Both the position numbers and the translations under genes were made by a program. Shown one piece after another: positions 48,938 to 61,660 of a stretch of 64,000 bases of DNA. Origin of the DNA: Pollenia angustigena (Eukaryota; Arthropoda; Insecta; Diptera; Polleniidae). The DNA lies in contig OV884059.1 of assembly GCA_930367215.1 (NCBI GenBank), positions 230,949,803-231,013,802 on the forward strand, written 5' to 3'. The first letter of the stretch is position 1; each line of letters starts with the position of its first letter. Below the pieces are notes generated by a model that ran no database searches, was not told the DNA's origin, and was given only the letters and a program-made list of their open reading frames with translations.

Positions 48938-51525
48938 CTTCCCAATAAATCATAGAACCATATGATAGCGAAAACGATATTATATTTTAGGGCGTGTATG
49001 ATAGTATATACATACTAATATTTAAAACGATATCGTTACGACATCATAATTATTTTTTTCTAAGTAGCTAGAGCAAATCGAAAACTTTAAATGTTGGAAT
49101 TTTTTGCTCGAAATTATAAACAACAGCTTATGAGTTTTATAAATCTATCGTTTTCGTTACAGTCCTCAAGATAGCGACTTGTCGGAAGTCGAATTTTGTC
49201 TAAAAGTTGTATTAAATGTTGTGCTGCCACACTACCGGCCAGTTGCAGTTCCTCATTCATATAATACTTTCCTTTTTTCATTTAGTTTTATATTTGGGGG
49301 ATTCACAAGGTGTGCTATTAAGTCATATCGTCATTATGTACTAAATAATATTTTACAATTGCTTAGAAAAAAAACTGTTGTGTTTCAAATAAAATACAAA
49401 TTTTAATGCTGTGTCCATTGATTCGTCAAACATGTACAGTAAACATCTAAATTATAAGCGGTTGCCCACAGCAGTCATATATATTTCTTGTAATTATTTT
49501 AAGACATATGACTTTACAACTGTACGACTACCTTCTGAATCCCCCAATTAACTAAATACCCCTTTATTTGTAAACCTTTTTTAAAACGACAACAATATAA
49601 TAACACAAATGGGTTCTGTTTACATAAGCAAGATAATAATGTCGAATACTTTGGAGAAATAAAAACTAACTTTAAAATTGCTAGATAGAGATCATAAAAA
49701 ATATAAACGTTAATTTCCCTCAAATTTGAACAGTGCCTATGTTCTGTAACTCTCGCTTCGAGAAACTTTTCGATTGAAATGTGTGAAATGAAACAAAAAT
49801 GCCATAAATTAAAACAAACACCTGTTTTTCTCACTTAACTGTGTTTGTAACTTTTTTTGGCGAGTATAAGCTGTCACGTAAGGAAATTATTCGCCAATTT
49901 ACATAAAAAGTGTGTCTGTAACATTTTTGTGAGAAGAGTTTCCGCTTTGATCTGTCAAATAATCTCACGAATAAAAATGGGGCGAGAAAAAATTTTAACA
50001 CTAAAAAACAATTAAAAATGCAAAATACAAAGAATAATAATAAAAATATTTTGTTCTTGTTTGTTTTAAATATTTTGCTTTTAACATTTTTATAAAATAT
50101 ATGAATGTTTTCAAAGTTCGTTTCCAAACAACAAACGTTAAAGTCGCACTTTACATTATTTGGTAAAGCCGACGCTTGTATTTTCGCCGCCGTCGTTGAA
50201 AAATTTTGAATTTTAGTAAATTTTGGTCGCCGTCAACGATATGTGTTAGTGGCGTTCTCAACGTCTGCAATGTCACATCGGCTTCGAGTGCAGTGTTATG
50301 ACATTTATAACGTAACGACGTAATCTCTGTTGATAGTTTTCGACATGAGTTACAGACTCACTTTTTTCTCACTTTTCGAGAAACGATGGAATATTTTGTT
50401 TCACATCTTTTCGATGCGAGAAGTTCTCACTATAGTTACAGAACATGGGTACAGAGTTCTATGCTATAGTGTACCAATAATCTTACCGGCAAAATGTTGC
50501 TAAAGGCCGTTACACACTATCCCATAAAGTTTTACGTATTTTATGAACATGCAACCCTGTCATGATAAGTTGTTATCGTTTTCGATATCATAATTTCCAA
50601 TAATAACGACAGTGAAATCGCATTTTTAAATTTTTCGAAAAACTATCGTTTTATTATACTGATATTATATGTATCTAATAACAAGGTAAAATTTTCATCT
50701 TAAAAATAAAAACATTTTTAATTTTTATATTTGAAAAATATTTATTATTTATAAAACGTCAATAAAAACATTAAAGTTAGATTAACAAAAATGTTATAAA
50801 TTTCTACAATATTAAGAAAACGTGAGGTAATTTATGTAATTTATACAATAGTAAAAGCAATGTGAAAAATCTTTTAAAATAATAAAAACTAAATAGCTAT
50901 GAATTTCATACTTGTCAACATAGTTTTGGTGATTTCACAGGGGATTAATTCAAAGATTCTATGTAAAATTTTAACAGTAGTTCTTTTCTGCCCTGCTCGT
51001 GGCATTTCCTTTAATAAACATTAAAAAATCTGTGTTTAAAATTCGTGGTCACTTAAACTGAATTTCATAAGGACAATCATTAGCACCTTACTTATTTTTA
51101 GAGATACAGTTACTTACAGTTCTTAGCAATTTATCCCCTCGCAATAAATAAATTTTTGTTTAAAGTGTATTTAAAATTTTTCTGCAACAAAAATGTTAAA
51201 AATTAAAGAAAAATTCTTAAAATATAATAGCTAATACTTACAGTTTTTTGTAATATTTAAAGGATAATTCGATCACAATGTGCATATGTACATATTTTAA
51301 TAAAAAGTTTGTTTTTAATTTTTATATTAATCTTTGTTAAAATAATTTATTATGTTTTAAAATATTTGATGTTTTTTTCAAATGTTTGTTTTTAAATTGG
51401 AAAAAAATATTTTGATAAAATGATGTCGTAACGATATCGTTTTAAATATTAGTATATACTATCATACACGCCGTAAAATATAATATCGTTTTCGCTATCA
51501 TATCGTTCTATGGTTTATTGGGAAG
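48938..51525. mobile_element. 2.6-kb structure with terminal inverted repeats of about 110 bp
   Basis: CCTTCCCAATAAATCATAGA at the left pairs with TCTATGGTTTATTGGGAAGG at the right. The arms continue through GATAGCGAAAACGATATTAT, GTGTATGATAGTATATACAT and AAAACGATATCGTTACGACA for about 110 bp with few mismatches. No transposase frame is present between them, and no target duplication could be settled. It may be a non-autonomous DNA transposon. Confidence 0.75.
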
Positions 51526-52192
51526 GAAATTAATGTTGCTAGGGACATAATTAAACTAATGTTTACTAACATTTTTATGAAACTTATGCTTTGTTCATAC
51601 GACGATATTGCCAAACATGCTGTTCATACGATTCATTCTTGTTTTTAAGAGCAAAAAGTAAATAAAAATTAAAAATATATTATTTAATACTTTTATTAAT
51701 ATTATAATGTTAATTTTATCACTTTATTTTATTAAACATAAATTTTTATTTCGTTTTTTTCTTTGTTTTTATCTTTTTGAGAGCTAGTTCAGATAAAATA
51801 ACGATAAATGTTATCGAAATTGGAGATGATAGTACATTTTTCCGGTTTCGCAGCCTGTTTCAAAATGAAACGACCCATTTCGCTCTTAGAATTTTGTATG
51901 GGGAAACAAGTCGTTTCAATCAAGTAGAAATAAGTGTCTTTTTATAATGTATTCAAAATATTAATTTTCAAATAATAACCTCAAACATTTATTAGAAATT
52001 TATTATATTTTGTCCCTAAACATTTTATTAGCAACATTAACACAAAGAGCTTTTTAAGCAGTACGTAAACCCTAGTACTCTGTTCGAACCTGCAAAAAAT
52101 GTTGAGCAACATTGATTATTTCACACGAAAATTTTGTCATGTATCAATATTATCTATCCCGCAAGTATGCAACATTATTTTTGAATGTAATA
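51526..52192. other. Sequence with no recognised feature
   Basis: AT-rich. Some GTTGCT/AGCAAC words (51534, 52030, 52103) similar to those at 57-63 kb. Confidence 0.35.
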
Positions 52193-52726
52193 GCCTTTTT
52201 ACACTGATCAACATCTAACATCTACCATCAATTTGCCACAATTTGCGAAGATGTTAACATCTTTCCATAAGAAATATATAGGGCTGAAAACCAACATATT
52301 TCAACATCTTTAAAAGATGTTCCTATCTCATTTTATTCCATTCTACATCTTTCGATTATTTTAGTGTCATCACTAGAAAAGTGGCAATAAGTGATATTAT
52401 TATTGTGGCATCACTGACAAAAATAAGATGGTTTTGAAAGCAGCGTTACCATTTGTCAAGTTTTATTTTTTATTGCTATGTTTTATTGTTAAGTATTTTT
52501 TATATTTTGAAACCAATTTAACTTCAAATAAATTTTTTTGTTTTCTTTTTAAATTTTGCAATTTTTGTGAGAAAAAAAACATTTTTTATTTAAAAAAATT
52601 CTTTTTTTCAAAAATGGTAACATTTTTGTTTGATGGTTGATGTTAGATGTGAGCAATGTAAACGAGTGTTTCAGATTTTCTACATCTTGGATGGTAGATG
52701 TTAAATGTTGATCGGTGTAAAAAGGC
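52193..52726. mobile_element. TA-flanked TIR element (full copy)
   Basis: GCCTTTTTACACTGATCAAC and the complement of GCCTTTTTACACCGATCAAC are its ends, with TA outside. The arms include CATCTA.CATCTACCATC. Partial copies lie at 18806 and 22750. Non-coding, 534 bp. Confidence 0.8.
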
Positions 52727-52739
52727 TATAAGCAAAAAC

Positions 52740-53377
52740 CATAGATGGGGGTAGTACAATAAATGTTTACTTAAATCAACATTGCACTCTCACTAAACAA
52801 AACTGCAATAAATTATTGTTTACAAATTTGTACCAGCTTTAGTGATGATTGGTATTTTTTTTTTTTTATTAGCAATTAAAAAAATTAATTGGTATTGTAA
52901 ATTTTTTCACTATCGCTAACTGTGATTGTCTGCATAAAATCTGCACTCAATCCAAAATTGTAGTTTAAAATTTTAACTTGCAATCAAAAAGCTGTACGAA
53001 AACATAATATCACTAAAATTTAAAAAAAAACTTAATTTTGTACGTGCATGGTTTTTGATTTTTCCGATGATATGCATAATCATAGAAAATTAAACTAAAT
53101 GAAATTCTGTCAATAACGGAATAATTCTTGGATTTAATCATGCAAACACAAGTTTTGTATTTTAAATTGTGTGCAAAATTTTTAGTCAAATAAGTCAAGA
53201 AAAAAAATTGCAATAAACTGATGATTGCTTGATTTTAAATCAAACTATTTTTTTAGCACAAAATGTTTTAACATTATAGTCACTTATGTGTAGTGAGATT
53301 GAAAATTTTCAGATCATCACTTAACATTAACAAAATTATTACAATAATTTTAAACATGTGCACTACCCCCATCTATG
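52740..53377. mobile_element. TIR element with CATAGATGGGGGTAGT ends
   Basis: CATAGATGGGGGTAGTACA at the left and TGCACTACCCCCATCTATG at the right are complementary. The flanks AAAAAC and ACAAAACC are similar but not a clean duplication. AT-rich, non-coding. Confidence 0.65.
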
Positions 53378-53439
53378 ACAAAACCATGTGTTTTGATGAA
53401 TGTCATTAAAAAAAGTAAAACAATTTTATTTTAATTATT

Positions 53440-53562
53440 TTCTATAGAAACTGGTGAATTATTTCCTTCCGAAAGTAACTTTATATTATATTCAACATTT
53501 TTAATTTTTCGAATTTATTCTATGAGCTAAATTTCAATGGGAAATAATTCCCAGTTTCTATT
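53440..53562. repeat. Small inverted repeat
   Basis: AGAAACTGGTGAATTATTTCC near 53448 pairs with GGAAATAATTCCCAGTTTCT near 53541. CTATGAGCTAAATTTC at 53520 also recurs inverted near 53855. Confidence 0.6.
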
Positions 53563-55130
53563 TGTTAAAATAGTTGAGTTAAATACATTCAATTTATAAA
53601 GTAACACTATCCAGTGAGACACAAAGAATGCTGACGACGGCCGTAGCGGGCCAGAAAATGCATTACATTCTGCTGGTGTCTAATAATTGTAAATTTTTCT
53701 GTACACTCAATATACCTCATTGCTTTCCAACGGAAGGCTAAGGTAAAATGTAAAAAGAAAATACAATATAATAGTCTGGTAGTGTATAAAGTCATTTCTG
53801 AAAAATTGTAGGAATAGACCTATTACCAAAAAGCTTTATAAAATACATAACTGAAATTTAGCTCATAGAATTATTTTCTATAGTAAAAAACAAAAAAATT
53901 TCATTTGATTATTAATTTTTGCACTTTTCTACATTTTTATTTTTGAAACGCTTGTTATAAACTCCACTTCACAAAAACAAAATAAAAAATTTAAAAAAAT
54001 GATTAGTTGTTGCTTAAAATTCCGTGCGAAATAAAAGGAGCTGCACTTGTTTCGCACGGAAAATAAAAATGTTGCTAGAAACATTTCGCATGTTTTTCGT
54101 ATATAAACAGAGTACAACTCTATCAACATTTTTTCGTTTGTATTTCACAGAAATTTTTTTTATATTGAGTTTGAAAGCATTTCGCACGAAATACTGAACA
54201 GAGTACCAGGCTTAACACAAAAAAAAAACCAAAATAATTAATATAAAAATAAGTTTACAATGGTAATGTACTGTTATTATTTTCACAATGGTAATGTACT
54301 GTTATTAAATTCAAAAATCATGTCAGCTGTAAACTAATGACCCATTTACATATTGACAATACATATAACAAAGAAGGGAACTTTGGTTGCCAAAATATTT
54401 ACACACAAAAAACTGAACAAAAAAATTAAATACAAATTCACGTATAAAGAATACGTCACAAAAAACCGACAAAACTAGATTCCATAAATGACATTCTAAG
54501 CCGCGAATGGCCTACACACATTCAGAGGGTAACACAAAAGCTTTTTATAGGCCAACGAAAAAATAACAATTACAGAAAACAAACTTTTCAGACAAAAAAA
54601 AATATCATAAATTACTAAAAATATAAAACTAATAGAACAAAAAATTTAAAAATAACAGAAATAACTAACAGATAATATTTAAAAAAAAAAACAATGTGCA
54701 TATGGTAACCAGTTAAAACGCCAACAACAATTTTTTAAACCGAAAAGGTTGTTGACATTGTGAAAATCTTGGCAAAAAACCACAGAGTTGTAAAAAAGCA
54801 AACAAACAAACAAACAAACAAACACAAAAACTTTACGGTCAAAATACGTTGAAAGAAATACAACATTAATATCAACACAGCAGAAAAAGATTTAAATGAA
54901 AATAAAGAAAAAAATATTAAACATTTGGTTACACCAAGAAAATTCCGCCTTTATGAGCTCCACATAACCAGGTGATTGTACACTAAATTGCAACCATGTA
55001 CTTGGAACTAATTAAGGAATTCGAGAGTTCAATGAAATTAAAAAGAAAAAGAAAAGATTTTGTAATGTTTAAATTCGAAAGGATATGTAACAAGTTTAAA
55101 AAGTTCAAAAAGCTTAAAAATCTGAAAGCT
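53563..55130. other. Mostly unrecognised, with small repeats
   Basis: A hairpin CCGTGCGAAA..TTTCGCACGG lies at 54022-54060, and TTTCGCACGAAA recurs near 54180. ACAATGGTAATGTACTGTTATTA is duplicated directly at about 54257 and 54285. (CAAA)n lies at 54798-54825. No gene seen. Confidence 0.5.
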
Positions 55131-55186
55131 TTTTAAAGAAATAATAAAAATGTTTTAAAGTTTTTTATTTCCAAGTTAATCTCTAA

Positions 55187-55326
55187 GTCCGGGTTCACTT
55201 TATGAAAGTTTTCTTTCAGAAAGTCTGAGTTTGAAGGGAGGGAAGAGAAAAGTGGCATATTCTCTTCCCCTCTCACCAATAAACACAGTCTTTCTGAAAG
55301 AAAACTTTCATAGTGGAAACCCAGAC
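55187..55326. mobile_element. Hairpin MITE flanked by TAA
   Basis: GTCCGGGTTCACTTTATGAA starts it and TTCATAGTGGAAACCCAGAC ends it. GAAAGTTTTCTTTCAGAAAG is shared by both arms. TAA lies on both sides (55184-55186, 55327-55329), equal to TTA on the other strand. 140 bp. Confidence 0.8.
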
Positions 55327-55379
55327 TAAAAAATTTATTTACATTCAGCTTAACAACAAATTTGATATTTAACTTATAT

Positions 55380-56300
55380 TGGAGATAAAATGATGAAATT
55401 TTTCGTACTACTATTTCAGACATTTTCAAAACATTCAATTCATAAGCTGTTGTACAAGTTTGTACGTAAATAAGCTATTGAAAGCCCTAAAAGCTTTTTG
55501 AAGGAAAAACAGTTTTAAGGCATTTAATGCCAAGTTAATCTTTAAAAAATTTATTTCAAATACATTTAACAACAAACTTGATTGATGTTTAACTTATTTT
55601 CGTGATGAAATGTAAAAGTTTTTTGTAGAAAAGCTTTTTAAAACCAAATTATCTTTTGTACTTCTATTTCAGACATTTCCGAAACATTTGATGCACATCT
55701 TGATTGATGTTTAACTTATTTTCGTGATGAAATGTAAAAGTTTTTTGTAGAAAAGCTTTTTAAAACCAAATAATCTTTTGTACTTCTATTTCAGACATTT
55801 CCGAAACATTAAATTCACATCTTACTTTTACTAATGTAAAAGATTTTATTTAAATAAGCTTTTGAAGAGCTTTTAAAACCCCTAAAAGCTTTATGAGAAT
55901 TACATTAAAAAAAATCAAGCTTTTATTATCAAGTTAACAAACCATTTGAATGCTATGTAACATATTTTCAAGAAAAAATCTAAAAGCTTTTTGTAGAAAA
56001 GCTTTCTAATACCAAACTATCTTTCGTACTACTATTTCAGATATTTTCAAAACATTTAATTCCCACTTTATCTAAAGTAATATAAAAACTACATAAAAGC
56101 TTTTTAAGAGCGTTTAATAAGTATCAGCAAGCTTTTTAATAACAATTATCTATTTTTTTTATTATTTGAAACAAACCTTAAATACTGAATTTATATTTTT
56201 AAAACTTTAAAATGTTTGTAGTTTAAGCCTTTTATTTAATAAGCCTTTAAAAAAAGCTTATTTGAAAAGCTTTTGAAAAAAATTCACACAAGAAAGTTTT
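55380..56300 (+). repeat. Tandem AAGCTTTT-rich repeats, 122-bp unit
   Basis: Two near-identical units start at CTTGATTGATGTTTAACTTA (55577 and 55699). Each has GTAGAAAAGCTTTTTAAAAC and TTTTGTACTTCTATTTCAGA. Diverged units lie at about 55390-55440 and 55960-56060. The units carry a strong acceptor-like CTTCTATTTCAG, on the strand opposite to Rhp. Confidence 0.8.
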
Positions 56301-56814
56301 TCTATTTGTTGCAAAGTTTGTGAAAAACCAAGAGGTAAAGCTTTTAAGCTATTAAAAAAAACAAATTAGTACCTTAGAGCTTTCTTTGATTTGCTCTAAA
56401 ACAATTTTACTTCTAAAATTTTATAAGAGCACCAAGAAAACTTATTTGTTTCTAGCATATTACTTTACAAGTTTTTTTACGCTTGGCATTTTTATTCTAT
56501 TAGGTTTGGCATGATACATTTTTTTAAGTTATTGCTTTTAAGCAAAACATTGTAGCCCGCAACCACACACACTTTTTACACTAATTGGTCGATTTTTTTA
56601 TCATACACTAAAAAAAATGTATATGATTCTAGAATTAGGGTTTGGTTTTAATAATACTAGAAACTAAGGAAATAAATTTTTTATACAATATCAATTTTAA
56701 ACGTTGATATTAATTGAAAAAGTGCTAATTTTATTAACATTTAAACAAAAAATGTTTTAAGCAACATGTTGCTTAAGAAAAAAGCTCAGCCAAGATAAAA
56801 ATTATTAAAAATTT

Positions 56815-56885
56815 TTTTTCATGTTGTAAAATTCCTTCCTTCAGTAAAATAATTTAATGAAAATTAAACTCGATGAACTAAAGCC
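56815..56885 (+). repeat. SINE 3' tail fragment
   Basis: CATGTTGTAAAATTCCTTCC and TTCAGTAAAATAATTTAATG match the tail of the SINE at 43767-43915. The tRNA-like head is absent. Confidence 0.6.
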
Positions 56886-57239
56886 TAACTAAATATCAAA
56901 ATTTCAAATAAATATTTTAAATGTTTTAAAAACTGTTCTTAAAGCCTAAAGTTTAGTTGAATTATAAAATGTATACTTATGCCGAATACAGGTTTTTTTT
57001 TGGCAATAATGTTGCTTGCAAAATTTTGCTAGCAAAATGTTGCTTAATCCCATTTAAAGATACCTCAACATGTTTTCCAATAAATTTCTTAGTTTTTACC
57101 ATGTTGCTGAGCAAAGTATTTAAAATATTGGAAAATATATTTTAATGTCTATTAAAAAAGTTTGGTTAAATTACTTAAGCCACTCAAATTATTTAAGCAA
57201 CATATTTTGCTAAAGAAACATGTTGCCAATAAAAAATAC

Positions 57240-58900
57240 AAATTTAAATCTATATATTATTATTATTAAGACATGTTCATTAATTACAATTCATTACAAA
57301 TTTAAATTAGAACTTAGTCTATTTACAAATGTTTTTTACATATATCTTCCAGTCTTCCCTCTCCCTAGCTATGTATCGCAACTGGTTGTAGGATTTACTT
57401 GTTTCCTTGGCCACTGTATTCCTCCAAGATGCTTTCGGTCGGCCGACGCTTCGATACCCCTGTGGGTTCCACTCAAGTGCTGCATGTGGGACCTCGGATC
57501 TTTCTTTCCTTAGTGTGTGCCCCAACCATCCATATTTACGTTTCTTTATTTCGCTTTCAATCTTTAGTTGATTAGTTCTTTGTAGCAGATTTTCGTTAGT
57601 TATTATTTGAGGCCACCATATTCTTAAAATATTGCGAAGACATCTATTGATGAATGTCTGTAATTTCTTTTGTGAGAAACCATGTTTCACATCCATATAA
57701 CAGGATGGATTTTACGCAGGCGTCAAATATTCTTATCTTCGTTGCTGTGTTAATTGTGTTTGACCTCCATACCTTAAACAGCATTGCGAACCTGCCCTTA
57801 GCCTTCTTAAGTCGGCTTTCAACGTCAAGTATTGTTCCCCCATTAGTGCTTACAATGCTGCCGAGATACTCAAAACTGGTTACTTCACTGATCTCCTGCT
57901 GATTGACTGCGAACTGGGATGTGTTTACCGCATTACTTCTCATAGTTTTGGTTTTGTTAATATTGGCTTTAAGACCTACTTTATTTGATTCCTCCGTAAG
58001 GGATGTTAAAAGGGATTGCATTTCTGAGTTTTTGTTGGACAGAAGGACTACATCGTCGGCATACTCTAGATGCGCTAATTTGTTGCACATACCCCAATGC
58101 ATTCCCATTGATAATGTTTCAACAGCGTCGAATATTACATCCACCACAGTTATAAATAAAAGCGGTGAGAGAGCGCACCCTTGTGGAACACCACTCTTTG
58201 TTTCAAAGCTATCGCTTAACATGCCATCATGTAAAACCCTACACGTAGAACCTTCGTAGCTATGCCTAAGAATGTTTATTAACTTTTGAGGAATACCCCT
58301 TGCATCTAGCGCCGTCCAAATAAATTCTCTCTTCAGAGCATCAAAGGCTTTTTCATAATCAACAAAGGTCAAGTACATTGTTGCATTAAATTCTGCTGCC
58401 TGTTCAATTAAGATTCGTACCGTATTGATTTGGTCTATGCATGACCTACCAGGACGAAAGCCCGCTTGGGTGTTTCGGATGTTTTTATCTAGAGCTCCTG
58501 CTATTCTGTCTAGTATGATTTGGTTAAATATTTTAAAAACTGCCGGCAATAACGAGATACCACGCCAGTTATTGCAAATCTTCTTATCACCTTTTTTCGG
58601 GATTTTAATAATTATGGCCTCTTTCCAGTCGGAAGGAAAATCTTCAGTAGTCCAGACTAGTTCGTAGATTGGGCGCAAGATTTCTGCCATTGCAATGGGA
58701 TTAGCTTTGAAACATTCTATTGGTAAATTATCGTTACCCGCCGCTTTTCCGCATTTCATATTTCTAATTGCTGCACAGATTTCGCTAACAGTAGGGGGGT
58801 TGGTGTTAATATTTCCGTTAGGGTTTAAACGTCTTCGTATTGTAAAACTGTCCGATTCATTGTGCATTATGTTCAAAGTTTTTTCTATATAATACTTAAA
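57240..58900 (-). mobile_element. RTE-type non-LTR retrotransposon, 5'-truncated
   Basis: The minus strand carries most of a reverse transcriptase and the C-terminal domain, then a short 3' region ending in a TAATAATAATAATA tail at about 57257-57271. A simple-repeat tail is usual for RTE elements. The endonuclease part and the 5' end are missing beyond about 58900. Confidence 0.88.
57319..58876 (-). pseudogene. RTE reverse transcriptase with one frameshift
   Basis: The frame from 58876 reads through KCGKAAGNDNLPIECFKANP, IPKKGDKKICNNWRGISLLP, NTQAGFRPGRSCIDQINTVR, LTFVDYEKAFDALKREFIWT, SGVPQGCALSPLLFITVVDV and LEYADDVVLLSNKNSEMQSL. These are the RT fingers and palm with the catalytic Asp in FVDYEKAFD and YADD. 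It stops at 57644, but homologous coding continues in another frame to 57319 (KLQTFINRCLRNILRIWWPQ, then YGWLGHTLRKERSEVPHAAL), so a frameshift lies near 57650-57690. About 510 codons remain in all. Confidence 0.9.
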
Positions 58901-60040
58901 AAAATAATGTTACTAGACACATGTTGATAAAGAAATTAATAATGCCTTAACATGTTTTAATGTTGTTATCAATTTTTAAAGAAATATATACAAATATATA
59001 TTCTAATATTGTTTGAGTTAAAACGAGTTGTGGAAAATGTTGCTAAGACTCTTGCAGCAATACGACAAGGTAAACACAATTTAAGCAGACATGTTATTAA
59101 AATTTTATATATTTTTTTTTAAATTAAGATTTTAATTAACATGTTGCTAGAGAGTTATATATAATAAAATGATGCTACTAAAATATGTTGCTTAGGATGT
59201 AACACTAGAATGTTAAATAAACAAATTTTATTAATAATGTTACTTTGGTAAAATTTAATGATGCTAGAGTTTTAAGCAAAAAGTTATTTAATAATTTAAA
59301 AAAAGTTATTGTTAAAGTAGATGACAAGTGTAAATTACATTGTGCAACATGTTGCTTAAAAGGATTGTAATTTTTTTATCTTTATATACACACACATAGT
59401 ACAAATTGTAAATGATTTTTTTAATTTTTTTATCTTTATATACACACACATAGTACAAATTGTAAATAAATAGTTTCTTAAGAACAATTAAGCAACATCG
59501 CAAATAGTGTTTTTGTTATATGCTGCTTAATTAGTATAAAGATGTTAACAAAAATTAACACAGGATTTATTATTATTAACTTAAAATTTCAATATCTTAC
59601 AATAATAAAGTGTTTCGCCGTCAACTGGATAATCCAATTTATTATTATTTTTATTCCAGAAACATGTTTCTAAACAAATTTTGAACTGTTTGAGTTTTCA
59701 TTATTGTTTTCTTTTCTAATATAAATTTAAGATTTTAGAGACATACAAAAGAAGTTAACATTTGAGTTAAAGCAACATTTTATTTTTAATTTAAAAACAT
59801 GTTGCAAAGACGGAAAAAGAAACTAAGTTTGTGTCAGTGTTGCCATTTTAAACATTAAGCAGCGGAATTAAGCTATTTATTACAACTGAAAAAATTTGCA
59901 CTGAAAAATCAAATAACAAAAAATCACTCTTTATATAATTTAATTTCTAGCAACATGTTGCCATCAAAAATCTCAATACGTACCAGAAACATTTTCCGAA
60001 ATTTTTTCCCTCTGTGTACGTGTCTTAAGAACCTAGTAAA
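58901..60040. other. AT-rich sequence within the ATGTTGC tract
   Basis: A 61-bp direct duplication lies at 59376-59405 and 59437-59466 (TTTTTTATCTTTATATACAC, ACACATAGTACAAATTGTAAAT). No gene. Confidence 0.5.
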
Positions 60041-60053
60041 ATCGTCTAAACTC

Positions 60054-60314
60054 CTATTTGACACTTAAGGTTTTGGCCTGTCTTTTGCTGGCCACATTTA
60101 TTGCATTGACTTTTTTATGCAGAAGACCAAATGAGGGACAGTTTAGAATAATACCCAGTGCAAAGTACTCAAGGTAGCCATTTATGAATGTACATTGTAT
60201 TCTCGTATTTTGTACATTGAGCATTGGAGTCAGTATTGTTTTTTTATATATACTTTTTTTGCTTCTTTTAAAATCCATTTTTAGTACGTGTTTAAAACTT
60301 TTGTCACGTCTCAA
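60054..60314 (-). other. 86-codon open frame of unknown status
   Basis: MRRDKSFKHVLKMDFKRSKK, then ILTPMLNVQNTRIQCTFING, then YLEYFALGIILNCPSFGLLH and KVNAINVASKRQAKTLSVK. Composition is a little GC-richer than the surroundings and looks coding-like, but I recognise no family and see no partner exon. It could be transposon-derived. Confidence 0.25.
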
Positions 60315-61082
60315 AATAAAAGCTAAACGTCTTTGACTTTAAACCAAAAACAACCACAAAATATTTATGCTCGTAAAAGAACTACGCCAAGAATGAATTA
60401 ACTCAGCACCAAGAGCCAACTGCTTTCTATCTATCTGGGCTTAAGTTAAAGAATAAAAGTAGTTGGAGTGTTTTTCGCCTTAAACATTTTTTTTTTTTTG
60501 AAAAATCTACGAGTGTGACAATGTGTGTATGTTTTTCAAGAGTCGTGTTGAGTCTATAGAATTTTATTTAAATCGGAAACCCGCTTATGTATTTCGAAAA
60601 GGGTGTTGGGGTTTTAATGAATTTTCTTTATCTGGTTTTTCTTTGTGAGTTTCGTGGCTCCTGCTAGTAAAAGTGCCAGAATGAAGTTGAGTGTTTTCAT
60701 TTTAATTGCGGAAATGTTTAATTTAATTTAATGTTTTTGTTGATTTTTAATTTGTAAATTAACCTTTACGTTGGCTTTTTTTTCTTAATTTTATATGTTT
60801 CTCAATAAACAAACAAATAAACAAAATGAATAAGAAAAGAAAAAAATAAATTGAATAATTGAACATAAACAAATGCTCATCATTCTTTCTAGCTTAAAAC
60901 TAAAACTTAAAACTTCTAGCATTAAGTTGAAGTTGAATGTAACTTGAATTGTTTTTATGCAAAAGTTTTGTTCAAATATTTATCAAGTTTTTTGTTGTTG
61001 TTGTTTTGTTTTGGTTTCTATGACATTTAAAGAATATTGATAAGTTGTTGTTGAATAATGACTGGTTTTGGGTCTTCCCTTC

Positions 61083-61660
61083 ACTTAAACTTGTATTAAG
61101 TTAAGCCACATAAACATTTAGTGAAATAAAATGTTGCTCAATACTCGTTCTAACGAAACGTTAGAGAAATATATGAAAAAAATATTTTTAATTAAGTGGA
61201 AATTAGACAATTTTTAATTGAAAACTTTTGAACTTTATCAGAAAATATGTTGCCAGAAACATTATTTTACATTTTTTTTTATATAAATCAAAATGTTGCT
61301 GCACAATGTTTCTAGGACAGAGTTTTAAAAAGTTTTTATTAGTAATAAAAAAGTAAAAATTTAAATTTTGTACAAAAATCAGTTTCCACTTAAACTTGTA
61401 GTAAGTTAAGATACGTAAACATTCAATTGAATAAAATGTTGCTCAACAATCGTTCTAACGAAAAGTTAGAGAAAAATATATAAAAAAAAATGTTTAATTA
61501 ATAGGAAATTATGAAATTTTTTATTAAAAGCTTCTAAGATTTATCATAAAAAATGTTGCCAGAAACATTATTTAACTTTTTTTTTATTTTCATATAAAAC
61601 AAAATGTTGCTGAGCAATGCTTCTGAGGCAAGGTTTTAAAAAATTATAGGAAAATAGGTT
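61083..61660 (+). repeat. Direct repeat, about 305-bp unit, two diverged copies
   Basis: CACTTAAACTTGTATTAAGT (61082) and CACTTAAACTTGTAGTAAGT (61387) start two units sharing AAAATGTTGCTCAA, CGTTCTAACGAAA.GTTAGAG, TGTTGCCAGAAACATTATTT and AAAATGTTGCTG..CAATG. The ATGTTGC words are better kept than the DNA between them. Confidence 0.75.

Noticed and set aside
49514..50127. Adjacent minus-strand frames of 106 and 98 codons
   Set aside because: No recognisable motif and composition typical of AT-rich chance frames inside the 48938-51525 structure.
57654..58892. Several plus-strand frames of 65-118 codons
   Set aside because: Antisense shadows of the RTE reverse transcriptase.
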